Part shown: piece by piece, positions 14,118-21,497 of the stretch
Layout of the letters: the number at the start of each line of letters is the position of its first letter
How positions within the stretch are numbered: the stretch's first letter is position 1
From: a virus
Length of the DNA: 47,962 nucleotides
Strand: one strand, 5' to 3'
IMG/VR virus record: IMGVR_UViG_3300021959_010708
Location: 1 to 47,962 of that record
Notes under the pieces: model-generated
The model's input: only the letters and a program-made list of their open reading frames with translations
Told to the model about the DNA's origin: nothing
Database searches by the model: none
Translations under genes and position numbers: made by a program

Positions 14118-15278
14118 TCAAATCCTAATGTGCTGTTGCCAATCCAGATTTCTGATAGACCCCAGCATTGTAAGATATTTAGTTAATTTTTCATTGAGCA
14201 TGTCCAATTTATCCTGTTCAACAGAACTATTATCTATTGCTTTTTTTACAGAGTGCACCACAGAGCATTTATGATCTTTGGTTGGATATTTGGCGCAGGT
14301 ATCATGATACACCTGCTTTGACTCTTCTGAACACAGATATGGCCTTAGATATTCAGGCTCCCAAACCAAGTTTATGTCCCATTCGAATATGTCATGATTA
14401 TGGTCGATCCAATCTGCTATCTCTCCTATGTTATGCACGTTCATCGCATGTAGAGTTGTTTTGACGGAAACAGCGGAATTGGTCAGTTCGTTGCACTTCT
14501 TGATGTTATCGCAAATATTGGACCATTTAGACGGCCAACGCACGAACTCATTAACTTTGCCCACTCCATCCACAGAAAAATCAAACCAAACTGATTGGAA
14601 ATCCTTGACGCTGTCGAGCAGGCTCTGAGGAACTTTGAATCCATTAGTTGTCAATTTTAAATCGATGTTTGTAGTGTACTCTCTGAGATATGATAAAAAT
14701 TTTCTCAAGTATCCGTTGACTGTGGGTTCGCCACCGGTGAATCTGATCAATCTAGCATTAGAAGCGAACTTGGCCAGTTCCTGCATTTTTTCTTCACGTT
14801 CGAACCAAGGTGTTTGTCCACTGTATAATTTTTCTTTGGTCGCTTCGAATCCGTATGATTCGATAGTATCGAAGTTCTCTGCAGATTCCGATTCGAGCAG
14901 ACTGGAACAAGCAGGACCGCACATCACACAACCGAGATTGCACTTGTTGCCAAACTTTATTTCCATGTCGTGTATGCGGAATGAGTTGCTCATGGCATAT
15001 CTTCTATTGCCCGCTTCGAACAAAGTATCTCTACCAGACTTTACTTCGTTGATGCAATCACTACACCCACCCTTAGGAAACTGATCGTTAATCATGTTGG
15101 ATTGCAACACAGATAAGAATTTAGAATCTATATAATCTTGTATGGAGGAATCATTAAAATTTATTATATCATTTTCGCCGTAATGATCTTCCCATTCTTC
15201 GAAACGCCATGAACAGCAAGGTCTGATGCGACCTCGTTGGTCCACTGACACGTGTCTAAAAGGCCAAAGGCAAAGCAT
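14118..15278 (-). CDS. Radical SAM protein with twitch/SPASM-like auxiliary cysteines (1)
   Basis: A 386-residue enzyme. The Fe4S4-SAM motif is KCNLGCVMC (CxxxCxxC, about residues 113-121); the SAM-binding GGE is in IRFTGGEPTVNGY. Cys pairs before the core (RIRPCCSW and GGCSDC) look like auxiliary-cluster ligands, here at the N-terminus. Enzymes of this type use a 5'-deoxyadenosyl radical for peptide or small-molecule modification. The start forms a TAATG overlap with the 158-aa gene upstream. Two more radical SAM genes lie at 25229-26296 and 45123-46166; this one shares the N-terminal PCC(L/S)W-type block with the latter, so those two are paralogues. Substrate unknown. Confidence 0.88.
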   Translation of the reverse strand: MLCLWPFRHVSVDQRGRIRPCCSWRFEEWEDHYGENDIINFNDSSIQDYIDSKFLSVLQSNMINDQFPKGGCSDCINEVKSGRDTLFEAGNRRYAMSNSFRIHDMEIKFGNKCNLGCVMCGPACSSLLESESAENFDTIESYGFEATKEKLYSGQTPWFEREEKMQELAKFASNARLIRFTGGEPTVNGYLRKFLSYLREYTTNIDLKLTTNGFKVPQSLLDSVKDFQSVWFDFSVDGVGKVNEFVRWPSKWSNICDNIKKCNELTNSAVSVKTTLHAMNVHNIGEIADWIDHNHDIFEWDINLVWEPEYLRPYLCSEESKQVYHDTCAKYPTKDHKCSVVHSVKKAIDNSSVEQDKLDMLNEKLTKYLTMLGSIRNLDWQQHIRI

Positions 15279-15754
15279 TATAATTCTACAGCGTCTTGAG
15301 GAGATTGATCAACTTGCATTCCTGAAACTGTTTTAGTTTTTTCAGTTTCGTTGTTAAAGTCTTCTATCACAGTTTTTGGGATAGATACCTTAACAAGCCA
15401 TACAGGAATTTCATCTAATTTTGCTTTCCTTGTGCCAGGACGATAATCATCATAGGACTTAATTTTGCGTGGTGTGAGTTTGATATCTTTCTTGAACTCA
15501 ACTTTGGCACCCAAATTGGTAAGTCTCAAAGCACCCTCTGGATCCGGCATTTTGTCTGCTTCCCACATGAATGTTGCTTCTGTGGTATATTTTGTTTGGT
15601 GCGGACCGTCTACTATTTCTCCCAGATTCCAGTTTTGATAAGCATATAGATTGACGTCATCCATAACTTTCTCCATGCCAACCAGCGAGTTAATCACGTT
15701 GTCTGAAGCATAGATTTTTTTGATATTACGGATTACATCAAGTGTGTCAATCAT
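15278..15754 (-). CDS. Conserved-looking hypothetical protein (158 aa)
   Basis: The product opens MIDTLDVIRNIKKIYASDN and ends SPQDAVEL; it is charged, soluble and contains RPGTRKAKLDEIPVWLVKV. The frame stays open far upstream, into the divergent phoH region, so the start has to be chosen. A late motif ATAAATA (15762-15768) ends seven bases before the ATG at 15754, matching the leaderless late pattern, whereas the ATG at 15772 lies upstream of that motif. I believe proteins of this type occur in other marine T4-like phages, but function is unknown. Confidence 0.65.
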   Translation of the reverse strand: MIDTLDVIRNIKKIYASDNVINSLVGMEKVMDDVNLYAYQNWNLGEIVDGPHQTKYTTEATFMWEADKMPDPEGALRLTNLGAKVEFKKDIKLTPRKIKSYDDYRPGTRKAKLDEIPVWLVKVSIPKTVIEDFNNETEKTKTVSGMQVDQSPQDAVEL

Positions 15755-15761
15755 AGTCAAG

Positions 15762-15768
15762 TATTTAT
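15762..15768 (-). promoter_or_regulatory. T4-type late promoter motif (leaderless spacing) for 15278-15754
   Basis: Minus strand ATAAATA, seven bases before the ATG at 15752-15754; excludes the in-frame ATG at 15772 if this promoter is used. Confidence 0.6.
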
Positions 15769-15830
15769 TCATATTAATTTTGTTAACAACTTTTTTATTA
15801 TAGCACAATTTAACGCTAATCACAATCGAT

Positions 15831-15837
15831 CTAAATA
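15831..15837 (+). promoter_or_regulatory. Late-promoter-like motif upstream of phoH
   Basis: Plus strand CTAAATA followed by TTTGTG; 44 bases before the phoH ATG, leaving a leader with a GGAG ribosome site at 15872-15875. Confidence 0.45.
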
Positions 15838-15881
15838 TTTGTGTATGCATTCGCATAGTCCTATACAGATCGGAGATATTA

Positions 15882-16568
15882 ATGAAACACAAAACTGTAC
15901 TATCATTTGACGACCTTCGTGACGATTTTTCACGATACGAAGTACGACCAAGGTCAGCAAACCAGCACAAGTACTGGAATTTGCTCAAAGACGATAAAAA
16001 GTCAATTGTTATCGCTCATGGCCCTGCAGGGTGCGGAAAAACGCTTTTAGCCACCCAAAATGGCATAGATCTACTCAAACTGCAGAAGATAGAAAAGATA
16101 GTTATAACCCGTCCTGTGGTAGGTGCAGATGAAGATATTGGTTTTTTACCTGGTTCATTACAGCGTAAAATGGAGCCATGGACCAGACCATTGATAGACA
16201 TATTCCACAAAAATTACACCGTTAATAGGGTGCAAAAGATGGTGAGAGAAGAACAGATAGAAATCGCTCCGTTGGCATTCATGCGTGGTAGAACATTTGA
16301 GAATTCATACATCATAGCAGATGAAATGCAAAACACCACAGTCAATCAATTCAAGATGTTGCTGACAAGAATTGGAGAAGGTTCCAAACTGGTGATCACC
16401 GGTGACCTTGATCAAACAGATCGAGGCAAGGACAACGGTATGGCCGATTTCCTACACAAATTGTGGAGAAGCCAAGCTCATCATATCTGCAACGTTCAGT
16501 TAGTGGGCGAGGACATAGTCAGGCACAAAGCAGTGACTGAAGCTCTTAAGATCTACGATGAAGCTTGA
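15882..16568 (+). CDS. phoH: PhoH-like P-loop ATPase
   Basis: A 228-residue PhoH-family protein, common in marine phages. Walker A is HGPAGCGKTLLA (about residues 45-56), and RPVVGADEDIGFLPG is a diagnostic PhoH block. IIADEMQNTT carries the Walker B acid and KLVITGDLDQTD gives motif III. The family is an ATPase/helicase-like domain with a proposed role in RNA metabolism or phosphate stress, not settled. The gene is on the plus strand, divergent from the 158-aa gene, and its 3' end overlaps the convergent 101-aa gene by 16 bases. GGAG lies seven bases before the ATG. Confidence 0.95.
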   Translation: MKHKTVLSFDDLRDDFSRYEVRPRSANQHKYWNLLKDDKKSIVIAHGPAGCGKTLLATQNGIDLLKLQKIEKIVITRPVVGADEDIGFLPGSLQRKMEPWTRPLIDIFHKNYTVNRVQKMVREEQIEIAPLAFMRGRTFENSYIIADEMQNTTVNQFKMLLTRIGEGSKLVITGDLDQTDRGKDNGMADFLHKLWRSQAHHICNVQLVGEDIVRHKAVTEALKIYDEA

Positions 16569-16858
16569 TCAAAAGTCTTAGAGACTTGATCCATATGGTC
16601 TTTGTATGCTTTGTAAAAATATTGATAGGACTGATCAAATGTAAGTTTAGGATCTAAACGATTCTGCACAATGACTTTGTCTTTAAGATCCAGGATGATG
16701 GATGCTGATTGATCTTTTGCTCTTATCTTGGAATCGAAGGATATCTGTTCATCATACTGCACATTTGCGGGGTCCTTGTTCCAGCCAGGCACAGATGTTA
16801 TTCCTGGTTTCACCGGAACCATGTAGTAATGACAGATCAAATACTTAATTTGAGCCAT
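16553..16858 (-). CDS. Small hypothetical protein next to the clamp loader (101 aa)
   Basis: A 101-residue soluble protein (MAQIKYLICHYYMVPVKPG...DQVSKTFDQASS) starting inside the last 14 bases of the gp44-like gene, so it is co-translated with the clamp-loader subunit. In T4 the gene after 44 is the small clamp-loader subunit gp62 (187 aa), but this product is much shorter and shows no visible similarity, so I do not call it gp62. It converges with phoH. Confidence 0.65.
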   Translation of the reverse strand: MAQIKYLICHYYMVPVKPGITSVPGWNKDPANVQYDEQISFDSKIRAKDQSASIILDLKDKVIVQNRLDPKLTFDQSYQYFYKAYKDHMDQVSKTFDQASS

Positions 16859-17777
16859 TGCGTATCCTTGCTAATTTGATAAGAACTGCTGACAAATTGA
16901 TTTCTGCTTCTGCTACAAATGAATGATCCACAATACCTTGTTTGATAACAAGTGTGGCCTCATCCTGTTGATCCTCTGTGTCGCCAAATATTTCAATGTT
17001 GTCGTACATCCAACGATAGATGTCTTCCATCTCTTCTGGGCGTGCCTGTGAACACAATAATTTTCTTGCTTCTGTGATCTTGCCCTGTTTGAACAGTTCA
17101 ACCATCTCTATTCTGTAATCTTGTTCACCCACATCTGCCACATTTGGTGCTTGTAGTTTGGCATCCGCAGAATTCATTTGCAGTGTGTTGATGCATTTTC
17201 TTAGATCAGGATACGTTGCCTTGACGTATGTGTCCAGCGTGTCCAAATCAAACTCAACGCCTTCTTCCACCAATATCTCCGCCGCACGAGCAGTGAACTC
17301 TGTCTTGTCTATCTTTTCGATGTGGAAGCCTTGGCATCTCGAGTGCAGTGCAGGAATCACTCTGTTGGGATAGTTGCAAGTGAGTATGAAACGAGCAGAT
17401 TGATGATACATCTCCATCACACCTCTCAATGCCGCTTGTCCGTTGGGTGAAATGTAATCCGCCTCATCCAACAGCACAACTTTGAATTCGCCGAATGGCA
17501 TGGTTTGCACAAAGTTTGTGATTTTATCTCTAATCACGTCCACAGAGTTTTCTCTTGAAGCATTTATCTCAAGTATGTCTGTGCCGATCACTTCCAACAA
17601 GTTCAGCAGTATCTTTGCCAGCGTGGTCTTGCCCACACCCGGAGCACCCGAAAATAATAGATGTGGAATTGATTTTGATTTGACCCACTGCTCTACTTGT
17701 TTTTTCTGTGCTTCATCACGAAACACATATCCCTGCAGTGTGTTAGGACGATGTTTTTCTACCCAAAGTGTGTTCAT
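16845..17777 (-). CDS. 44: Sliding-clamp loader ATPase subunit (T4 gp44-like, RFC small-subunit family)
   Basis: A 310-residue AAA+ protein that loads the DNA polymerase clamp. The N-terminus LWVEKHRPNTLQGYVF is the RFC box II. Walker A is FSGAPGVGKTTLAK, Walker B VVLLDEADYIS, and sensor/SRC-like elements RFILTCNYPNRVIPALHSRC complete the family signature. Length agrees with T4 gp44 (319 aa). In T4 four gp44 and one gp62 form the loader; gp45 and gp62 are not visible in this window. A TATAAT box lies six bases before the ATG, giving the leaderless geometry, though its -35 (TTGTGT) is weak. Confidence 0.93.
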   Translation of the reverse strand: MNTLWVEKHRPNTLQGYVFRDEAQKKQVEQWVKSKSIPHLLFSGAPGVGKTTLAKILLNLLEVIGTDILEINASRENSVDVIRDKITNFVQTMPFGEFKVVLLDEADYISPNGQAALRGVMEMYHQSARFILTCNYPNRVIPALHSRCQGFHIEKIDKTEFTARAAEILVEEGVEFDLDTLDTYVKATYPDLRKCINTLQMNSADAKLQAPNVADVGEQDYRIEMVELFKQGKITEARKLLCSQARPEEMEDIYRWMYDNIEIFGDTEDQQDEATLVIKQGIVDHSFVAEAEINLSAVLIKLARIRNGSN

Positions 17778-17812
17778 GTTGTTATTATACTATAAAATTT
17801 TGGATAACACAA
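17778..17812 (-). promoter_or_regulatory. Sigma70-type promoter with weak -35, leaderless geometry, for the gp44-like gene
   Basis: Minus strand: -10 TATAAT at 17784-17789, six bases before the ATG at 17775-17777; best -35 is TTGTGT at 17807-17812 with a 17-base spacer. Confidence 0.6.
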
Positions 17813-18515
17813 ATGGTTTTATGAATTCGTTATAGGCAATCTCTGCTCCATAATAGTTGAGATGTTTGTCATCGGAAAGATATTTCTTTACAAAAATTTC
17901 ATATCCAAATTTTTCTGTAAGGAAATCATACAAACTTTCCTCTAAATTACAGTTGTTTGTTCTTTGTTGGTAAAAAGAAAAATATACAAATTTATCAAAC
18001 ACATTATCATACAGGTGTAGTGTTTCATTGAACAGGTCTGAGTACATGCTAGAAAGTTGGGAAGGTCCCCACCAGTTACCTTTGCCCACTTTGGACTCGT
18101 AAAAATCTGGGTTAGGACTGTTGGGAGCCAGTTTGATGTGGATGTTAAAATTTCCGGTCATAGCTACTGTATTAAGTTTCAACCTATATTGAGTAAGATT
18201 ATCAGCATACCGATCTGTGTGCCAAAAACTTTCACCTACTGGCAATGCTCGTGAGGCCAAAGGCATGTACCATCTTGAGTTATCTGTGAGTTGCAACAGC
18301 GTGTTCTTGTATCCTTGGGTGACGAGATGTTTCAGCACAGTGTCAAAGTACACTGCACCATTGCCTCCCGAAGCATATGTGTCAAAATGTACATGGGGAT
18401 AATCTTGCACCGCAAACCATAACCAGCTGTAAGTTTGATTAGGATCATCAGGAACCGGATGAAAGCATGGATACAGATCTGTAAAACTACAACCAACCAC
18501 AGCTAATTTTTTCAT
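17790..18515 (-). CDS. SGNH/GDSL-hydrolase-like protein (2)
   Basis: A 241-residue protein. KLAVVGCSFTDL is a block I-like nucleophile segment, ASGGNGAVYFDTVL supplies block II/III Gly and Asn, QLTDNSRW a further conserved patch, and DDKHLNYYGAEIAYNEFI the block V D-x-x-H. The start at 18515 (MKKLAVVG) is preferred to an upstream in-frame start because it forms an ATGA overlap with the preceding gene. Cytoplasmic, no signal. The neighbour 18512-19429 has a similar N-terminal plan, suggesting a pair acting on related glycan or acyl substrates. Hydrolytic function is inferred. Confidence 0.7.
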   Translation of the reverse strand: MKKLAVVGCSFTDLYPCFHPVPDDPNQTYSWLWFAVQDYPHVHFDTYASGGNGAVYFDTVLKHLVTQGYKNTLLQLTDNSRWYMPLASRALPVGESFWHTDRYADNLTQYRLKLNTVAMTGNFNIHIKLAPNSPNPDFYESKVGKGNWWGPSQLSSMYSDLFNETLHLYDNVFDKFVYFSFYQQRTNNCNLEESLYDFLTEKFGYEIFVKKYLSDDKHLNYYGAEIAYNEFIKPFVLSKIL

Positions 18516-19429
18516 GCCAATGTTCCTTTTACTTTTTTTCCTATCACTGTATCTATGCAGTGTTGCCAATCTTCCGAGTCGAAGTATCCGCCTTCAGAAA
18601 CTCTGTAATAGTTTTTCATAAACCATGTTGGTCCTTCGATCCAAAGTTCACTTTTATCTATGTGCTGTCTGTAGGTTTCGTCATACAAATAATGCTTGAC
18701 AAAATTTGGCCTGTTTACATTTAACAACAACAGTTTGACCCCCAATGATGCACAGGTGTTAATTATGTTTAACACATTGTTTAGATATAATATTACGTCT
18801 GTATCGCTTTCGTCCATAAACATAGAATAAAAATAAAAATACTTGTTGACTAAGTCTAAATTTTCTTCAGAGCCTAAAACATTTTTCAAACGTTCAAATT
18901 TAAAATTTACATTTTTTCTTTCATGATCTCCCATATCAAGATCTTGCATAAATGATTGGAATTCGTTTGTGATATGACCTTTGAATAAATCTTTATTTGA
19001 TTTATCTGAAAGATAATGATCTAATGCTTCCTGTTTGGATATACTAATTCTGTTTGGCCAAATATAAGGTTCTCCTTTACTCCAATCTTTGGTCAGCACT
19101 CGTTGCCTTGAGTATATGGGATGATAATCTTCTTTTTGATTGATGTAATCTCCTGTGATGGCAGAACTTATTTCTGCATCTATTTTATCCATGATAGGCA
19201 GTTCTACTATAAAAAGTTCGGGTTTAAATTCATTGTAGAAATTTAAGATCTTATAGGGGAAATAATTTATCGAGAAAGCACTTTCGCCACCGTTGTACAC
19301 ATAATTTTCTATGCCTTGATCTTCCAGCCATTTGCTGAGCAATCCCGGCCAAGTTTGGTCGAACTCGTAGCGAGTAGTTTTCTGGCCACCGAAGGTGTGC
19401 ATGGTGCCCAAACAAACTATTTTGTGCAT
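18512..19429 (-). CDS. SGNH-hydrolase-like protein (3)
   Basis: A 305-residue protein with KIVCLGTMHTFGGQKTTRY at the N-terminus (block I position, but without an obvious Ser nucleophile), YNGGESAFSINYF as a block II/III-like Gly/Ser segment, and EDWQHC near the C-terminus as a possible D-x-x-H. The missing canonical nucleophile is noteworthy: it may be a diverged or inactive member, or a different Rossmann-like protein. It begins in a TAATG overlap with the co-chaperonin gene and ends in an ATGA overlap with the second SGNH-like gene, so all three are translationally coupled. Confidence 0.5.
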   Translation of the reverse strand: MHKIVCLGTMHTFGGQKTTRYEFDQTWPGLLSKWLEDQGIENYVYNGGESAFSINYFPYKILNFYNEFKPELFIVELPIMDKIDAEISSAITGDYINQKEDYHPIYSRQRVLTKDWSKGEPYIWPNRISISKQEALDHYLSDKSNKDLFKGHITNEFQSFMQDLDMGDHERKNVNFKFERLKNVLGSEENLDLVNKYFYFYSMFMDESDTDVILYLNNVLNIINTCASLGVKLLLLNVNRPNFVKHYLYDETYRQHIDKSELWIEGPTWFMKNYYRVSEGGYFDSEDWQHCIDTVIGKKVKGTLA

Positions 19430-19779
19430 TATTTTTTGTAAGGCGCTGTTACTGTGTTTGCTTCTGGTTCTTGGTCTGATGTGAGCAGGATGTCGTTTTC
19501 ATCGATCATTCGCACATCAAGATCTTTGCTGTCAGTTTCTAATGTGATATGACGGGTCCAACGACCGTGTGCAACCAGCACCCATTCTCCGATGTGAACA
19601 TCTTTTTGATCAGGACCAACCGCATACACTTTTGCCCATCGAGGGTGTGTTCCGTCTGCCTTGCCATCATCATCTAATAGTATCACGCCGCCCTTGGTCT
19701 TGACGTCGCCGAAGTGCATGTCTGATACCAACACTCTTTTTTTCAAGGGTGTTATTTTTCCTTTGATCCTACTGGGCAT
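19429..19779 (-). CDS. GroES/gp31-like co-chaperonin
   Basis: A 116-residue protein with a GroES-type beta barrel: ITPLKKRVLVSDMHFGDVKTKGG begins like GroES, GGVILLDDDGKADG sits where the flexible mobile loop would be, and ARWAKVYAVGPDQKDVHIGEWV-like residues (HPRWAKVYAVGP, VHIGEWVLV) match the barrel strands. T4 gp31 replaces host GroES so that GroEL can fold the major capsid protein; the same role is likely here. A strong AAGGAGAA ribosome site precedes the ATG, which lies inside the end of the 47-aa gene. Together with DnaJ this gives two chaperone helpers. Confidence 0.85.
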   Translation of the reverse strand: MPSRIKGKITPLKKRVLVSDMHFGDVKTKGGVILLDDDGKADGTHPRWAKVYAVGPDQKDVHIGEWVLVAHGRWTRHITLETDSKDLDVRMIDENDILLTSDQEPEANTVTAPYKK

Positions 19780-19912
19780 ATATTCTCCTTATCGCTGATG
19801 CAATATTAGGATATAGAAATTTTGACATGTTGTCAAGTTTTTTCAAGTCAGTGTTATCGTACACCAACTTGGTGACAACTTTTATCTTGTAAGGTTTGTT
19901 ATCTTCGGACAT
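19769..19912 (-). CDS. Small hypothetical protein (47 aa)
   Basis: A 47-codon frame from ATG at 19912 to TAG at 19769 (MSEDNKPYKIKVVTKLVYDN ... AIRRIYAQ). It starts in a TAATG overlap with the preceding 59-aa gene and overlaps the start of the co-chaperonin gene by 11 bases. This exact interlocking of three short frames supports it being translated. Charged, soluble, no motif. Its translation may help expose the co-chaperonin ribosome site, which lies within its last codons. Confidence 0.6.
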   Translation of the reverse strand: MSEDNKPYKIKVVTKLVYDNTDLKKLDNMSKFLYPNIASAIRRIYAQ

Positions 19913-20091
19913 TACTTCTGGTCACGTGACTTGACTATTTTTCCGCCCTTGCCCAATGTGTCTCCACGAGCATTAGTTTTAGTGTTACCAACTGCTATCG
20001 ATTTTTCATTTTTTGTTCTCAGCGAATCGAAATCAATTGGTTTACCTTGCATGGTGTAGTGTATTTTCTTACCTGGTGCTTTTGCTGGCAT
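19912..20091 (-). CDS. Small basic protein (59 aa), conserved type in marine T4-like phages
   Basis: A 59-codon frame from ATG at 20091 to TAA at 19912. It begins MPAKAPGKKIHYTMQGKPID and continues with NARGDTLGKGGKIVKSRDQK. The pattern of a basic start, HYTMQGKP and a Gly/Lys-rich end is one I associate with a small conserved protein of marine T4-like phages, but its role is not known to me. An AGGAGA-type ribosome site lies before the ATG. The stop overlaps the next start (TAATG). Confidence 0.65.
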   Translation of the reverse strand: MPAKAPGKKIHYTMQGKPIDFDSLRTKNEKSIAVGNTKTNARGDTLGKGGKIVKSRDQK

Positions 20092-20100
20092 TGTGTTCTC

Positions 20101-20640
20101 CTATCTTAAAAATTCTTCGTAGTTCAATTTGTATTTAACCGGGTCTACAGCATGGACCCCCAAAAGATAGAGTGTCAAACTGCTGACAGATGATCCTCTA
20201 CCCACTCCTGTGACTATATCCTTTTCCTTACAGACCGCCATCAAATAGTTGAGGAATTTCCATAACAGTAAAGAACTCTGTGGTGACATCACTTTGCCCC
20301 ACGCTTCGATCTCGCCCACAAGATAATTCACGTATTCCTGTGTGTTCAGAGACCTTCTTTCCAATTCCGTGCCGAAGAATTTTATTGGATCGAAGTCCAT
20401 GTACTGCTTGGGCATCTTCCATTGAAAATTTCGTTGTTGATGATACTGGATGAGATCCTGTTCGGGCTTGTTGATGATTTCAACTGGTTGTAATTCGAAC
20501 CGAGCACAATGCTCGTTCCATTTTGCTACTTCATCTATGCTCTCCATGAATCCCAACACGGTTTGCCATTCTTGGGAATAGATCTTTTGGATTATTTCTT
20601 CAGTTCCAAATGCTACCTGTCCATACTCATTCACGTTCAT
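20101..20640 (-). CDS. Orphan DnaE-like fragment (bacterial DNA polymerase III alpha palm motif)
   Basis: A 179-residue protein whose C-terminal part reads IVTGVGRGSSVSSLTLYLL followed by GVHAVDPVKYKLNYEEFL. This corresponds closely to the GPGRGSAAGSLVAYLLGI ... DPLRYDLLFERFLNPER region of bacterial DnaE, which binds incoming nucleotide in the palm. The catalytic aspartates (PDxDxDF), PHP and fingers domains that follow in DnaE are absent: the protein ends right after EEFLR. Because T4-like phages replicate with a family B polymerase, a stand-alone DnaE piece is puzzling. It overlaps the upstream gene by 14 bases. It may be a domesticated nucleotide- or DNA-binding module. Confidence 0.7.
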   Translation of the reverse strand: MNVNEYGQVAFGTEEIIQKIYSQEWQTVLGFMESIDEVAKWNEHCARFELQPVEIINKPEQDLIQYHQQRNFQWKMPKQYMDFDPIKFFGTELERRSLNTQEYVNYLVGEIEAWGKVMSPQSSLLLWKFLNYLMAVCKEKDIVTGVGRGSSVSSLTLYLLGVHAVDPVKYKLNYEEFLR

Positions 20641-21196
20641 TTTTCTTGCCCTGTATCACGGTTAGATGTGATCTTATGTTGTTTATTGTAAAACCAATTT
20701 CTTCCCATGTCAACCTATCTTTTTCGAAGTTGGTAAAATTTGGTTGTGGATCATTCCACCATTGGCTTTTGTCGGTTGGCACGAACTCCCATTCGGGCGA
20801 ATCCTGTGTGATGTTGAACCGCAGATTTTCTCCCTGCCATGATTCTATTTGCAAACCATCTATTTTCAAGACATCGCCGCCTATGGTGTTCAATTTGGCG
20901 TACAAACAAGTGCCCGTCATTTGATCCACGGGTCTCACCGGAAAGTCTATCACATAGTTGGCATAATCCTTGAACATGTTGTACTCTTTCTCCTTGTTGC
21001 CGATGAATATGGAATTCTGCAAAATTTTATTGAAGCAGTATTTGTATTTTTCGAAGGTAATATTTTGTTTGTCGGGATCGTCTGAGTTGGGGGACAGGTG
21101 AAGAGTAACGCTGGTTTCATTGGGCCACAGCTTACCAGCCAACAACACCGTGTTGGTAAATCTCGTGCTCCATTGGATTCCGTCTTCTAAGTACAT
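20627..21196 (-). CDS. Hypothetical protein (189 aa)
   Basis: A soluble 189-residue protein (MYLEDGIQWSTRFTNTVLL ... IQGKKNERE) with several Trp residues (WSTRF, WEFVPTDKSQWWNDPQP) and a basic tail; no motif recognised. A weak late-like element (AATAAATT) lies just before the ATG. The next gene, the DnaE-like fragment, starts within its last codons, so the two are probably functionally paired. The 64 bases upstream of it are AT-rich and hold no gene. Confidence 0.6.
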   Translation of the reverse strand: MYLEDGIQWSTRFTNTVLLAGKLWPNETSVTLHLSPNSDDPDKQNITFEKYKYCFNKILQNSIFIGNKEKEYNMFKDYANYVIDFPVRPVDQMTGTCLYAKLNTIGGDVLKIDGLQIESWQGENLRFNITQDSPEWEFVPTDKSQWWNDPQPNFTNFEKDRLTWEEIGFTINNIRSHLTVIQGKKNERE

Positions 21197-21260
21197 TGGA
21201 ATTTATTAGATTTCATTCATATATTATACAAATTTTTTGGAAAAAGAACAACAAAAGAGT

Positions 21261-21497
21261 TTAGTTGACGTTTATCAAGTCATCGAATTGATCATCGTCC
21301 GATTGTTTTTTCTTGGCTTCGATCATTTTCCTTTTTTCAACTTCTAACTGCAAGGTGTTGTTGATTGCGATCAGTTGATGATAGTAGTTTTCGTTCTGCA
21401 TGCGAGATGCTTGATTAATCTTTGTGATTACTTCTTTGACCTTAGATTCTAATTCTTGATCTGAAAGTCCTCTGGGGTCTAAAGTGGGGTGAAACAT
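21261..21497 (-). CDS. Small coiled-coil protein (78 aa)
   Basis: A 78-residue, helix-forming protein: LSDQELESKVKEVITKINQASRM and LQLEVEKRKMIEAKKKQ have heptad-like spacing of hydrophobic residues, and the tail is acidic (DDDQFDDLINVN). It starts in a TAATG overlap with the preceding virion gene, so it is late and co-translated with structural proteins. Possible assembly or tail accessory factor; not assigned. Confidence 0.6.
   Translation of the reverse strand: MFHPTLDPRGLSDQELESKVKEVITKINQASRMQNENYYHQLIAINNTLQLEVEKRKMIEAKKKQSDDDQFDDLINVN

Noticed and set aside
15278-15290. TATAAT-like sequence before radical SAM gene 1 as a promoter
   Set aside because: It is formed by the stop/start overlap TAATG itself and has no -35 at a suitable distance.
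15755-15988. N-terminal extension of the 158-aa protein into the phoH start region
   Set aside because: The extended part overlaps the phoH coding start antisense, and a late motif sits just before the ATG at 15754.
16553-16858. Small clamp-loader subunit gp62
   Set aside because: Position after gp44 fits, but the protein is about half the expected length with no visible gp62 features.
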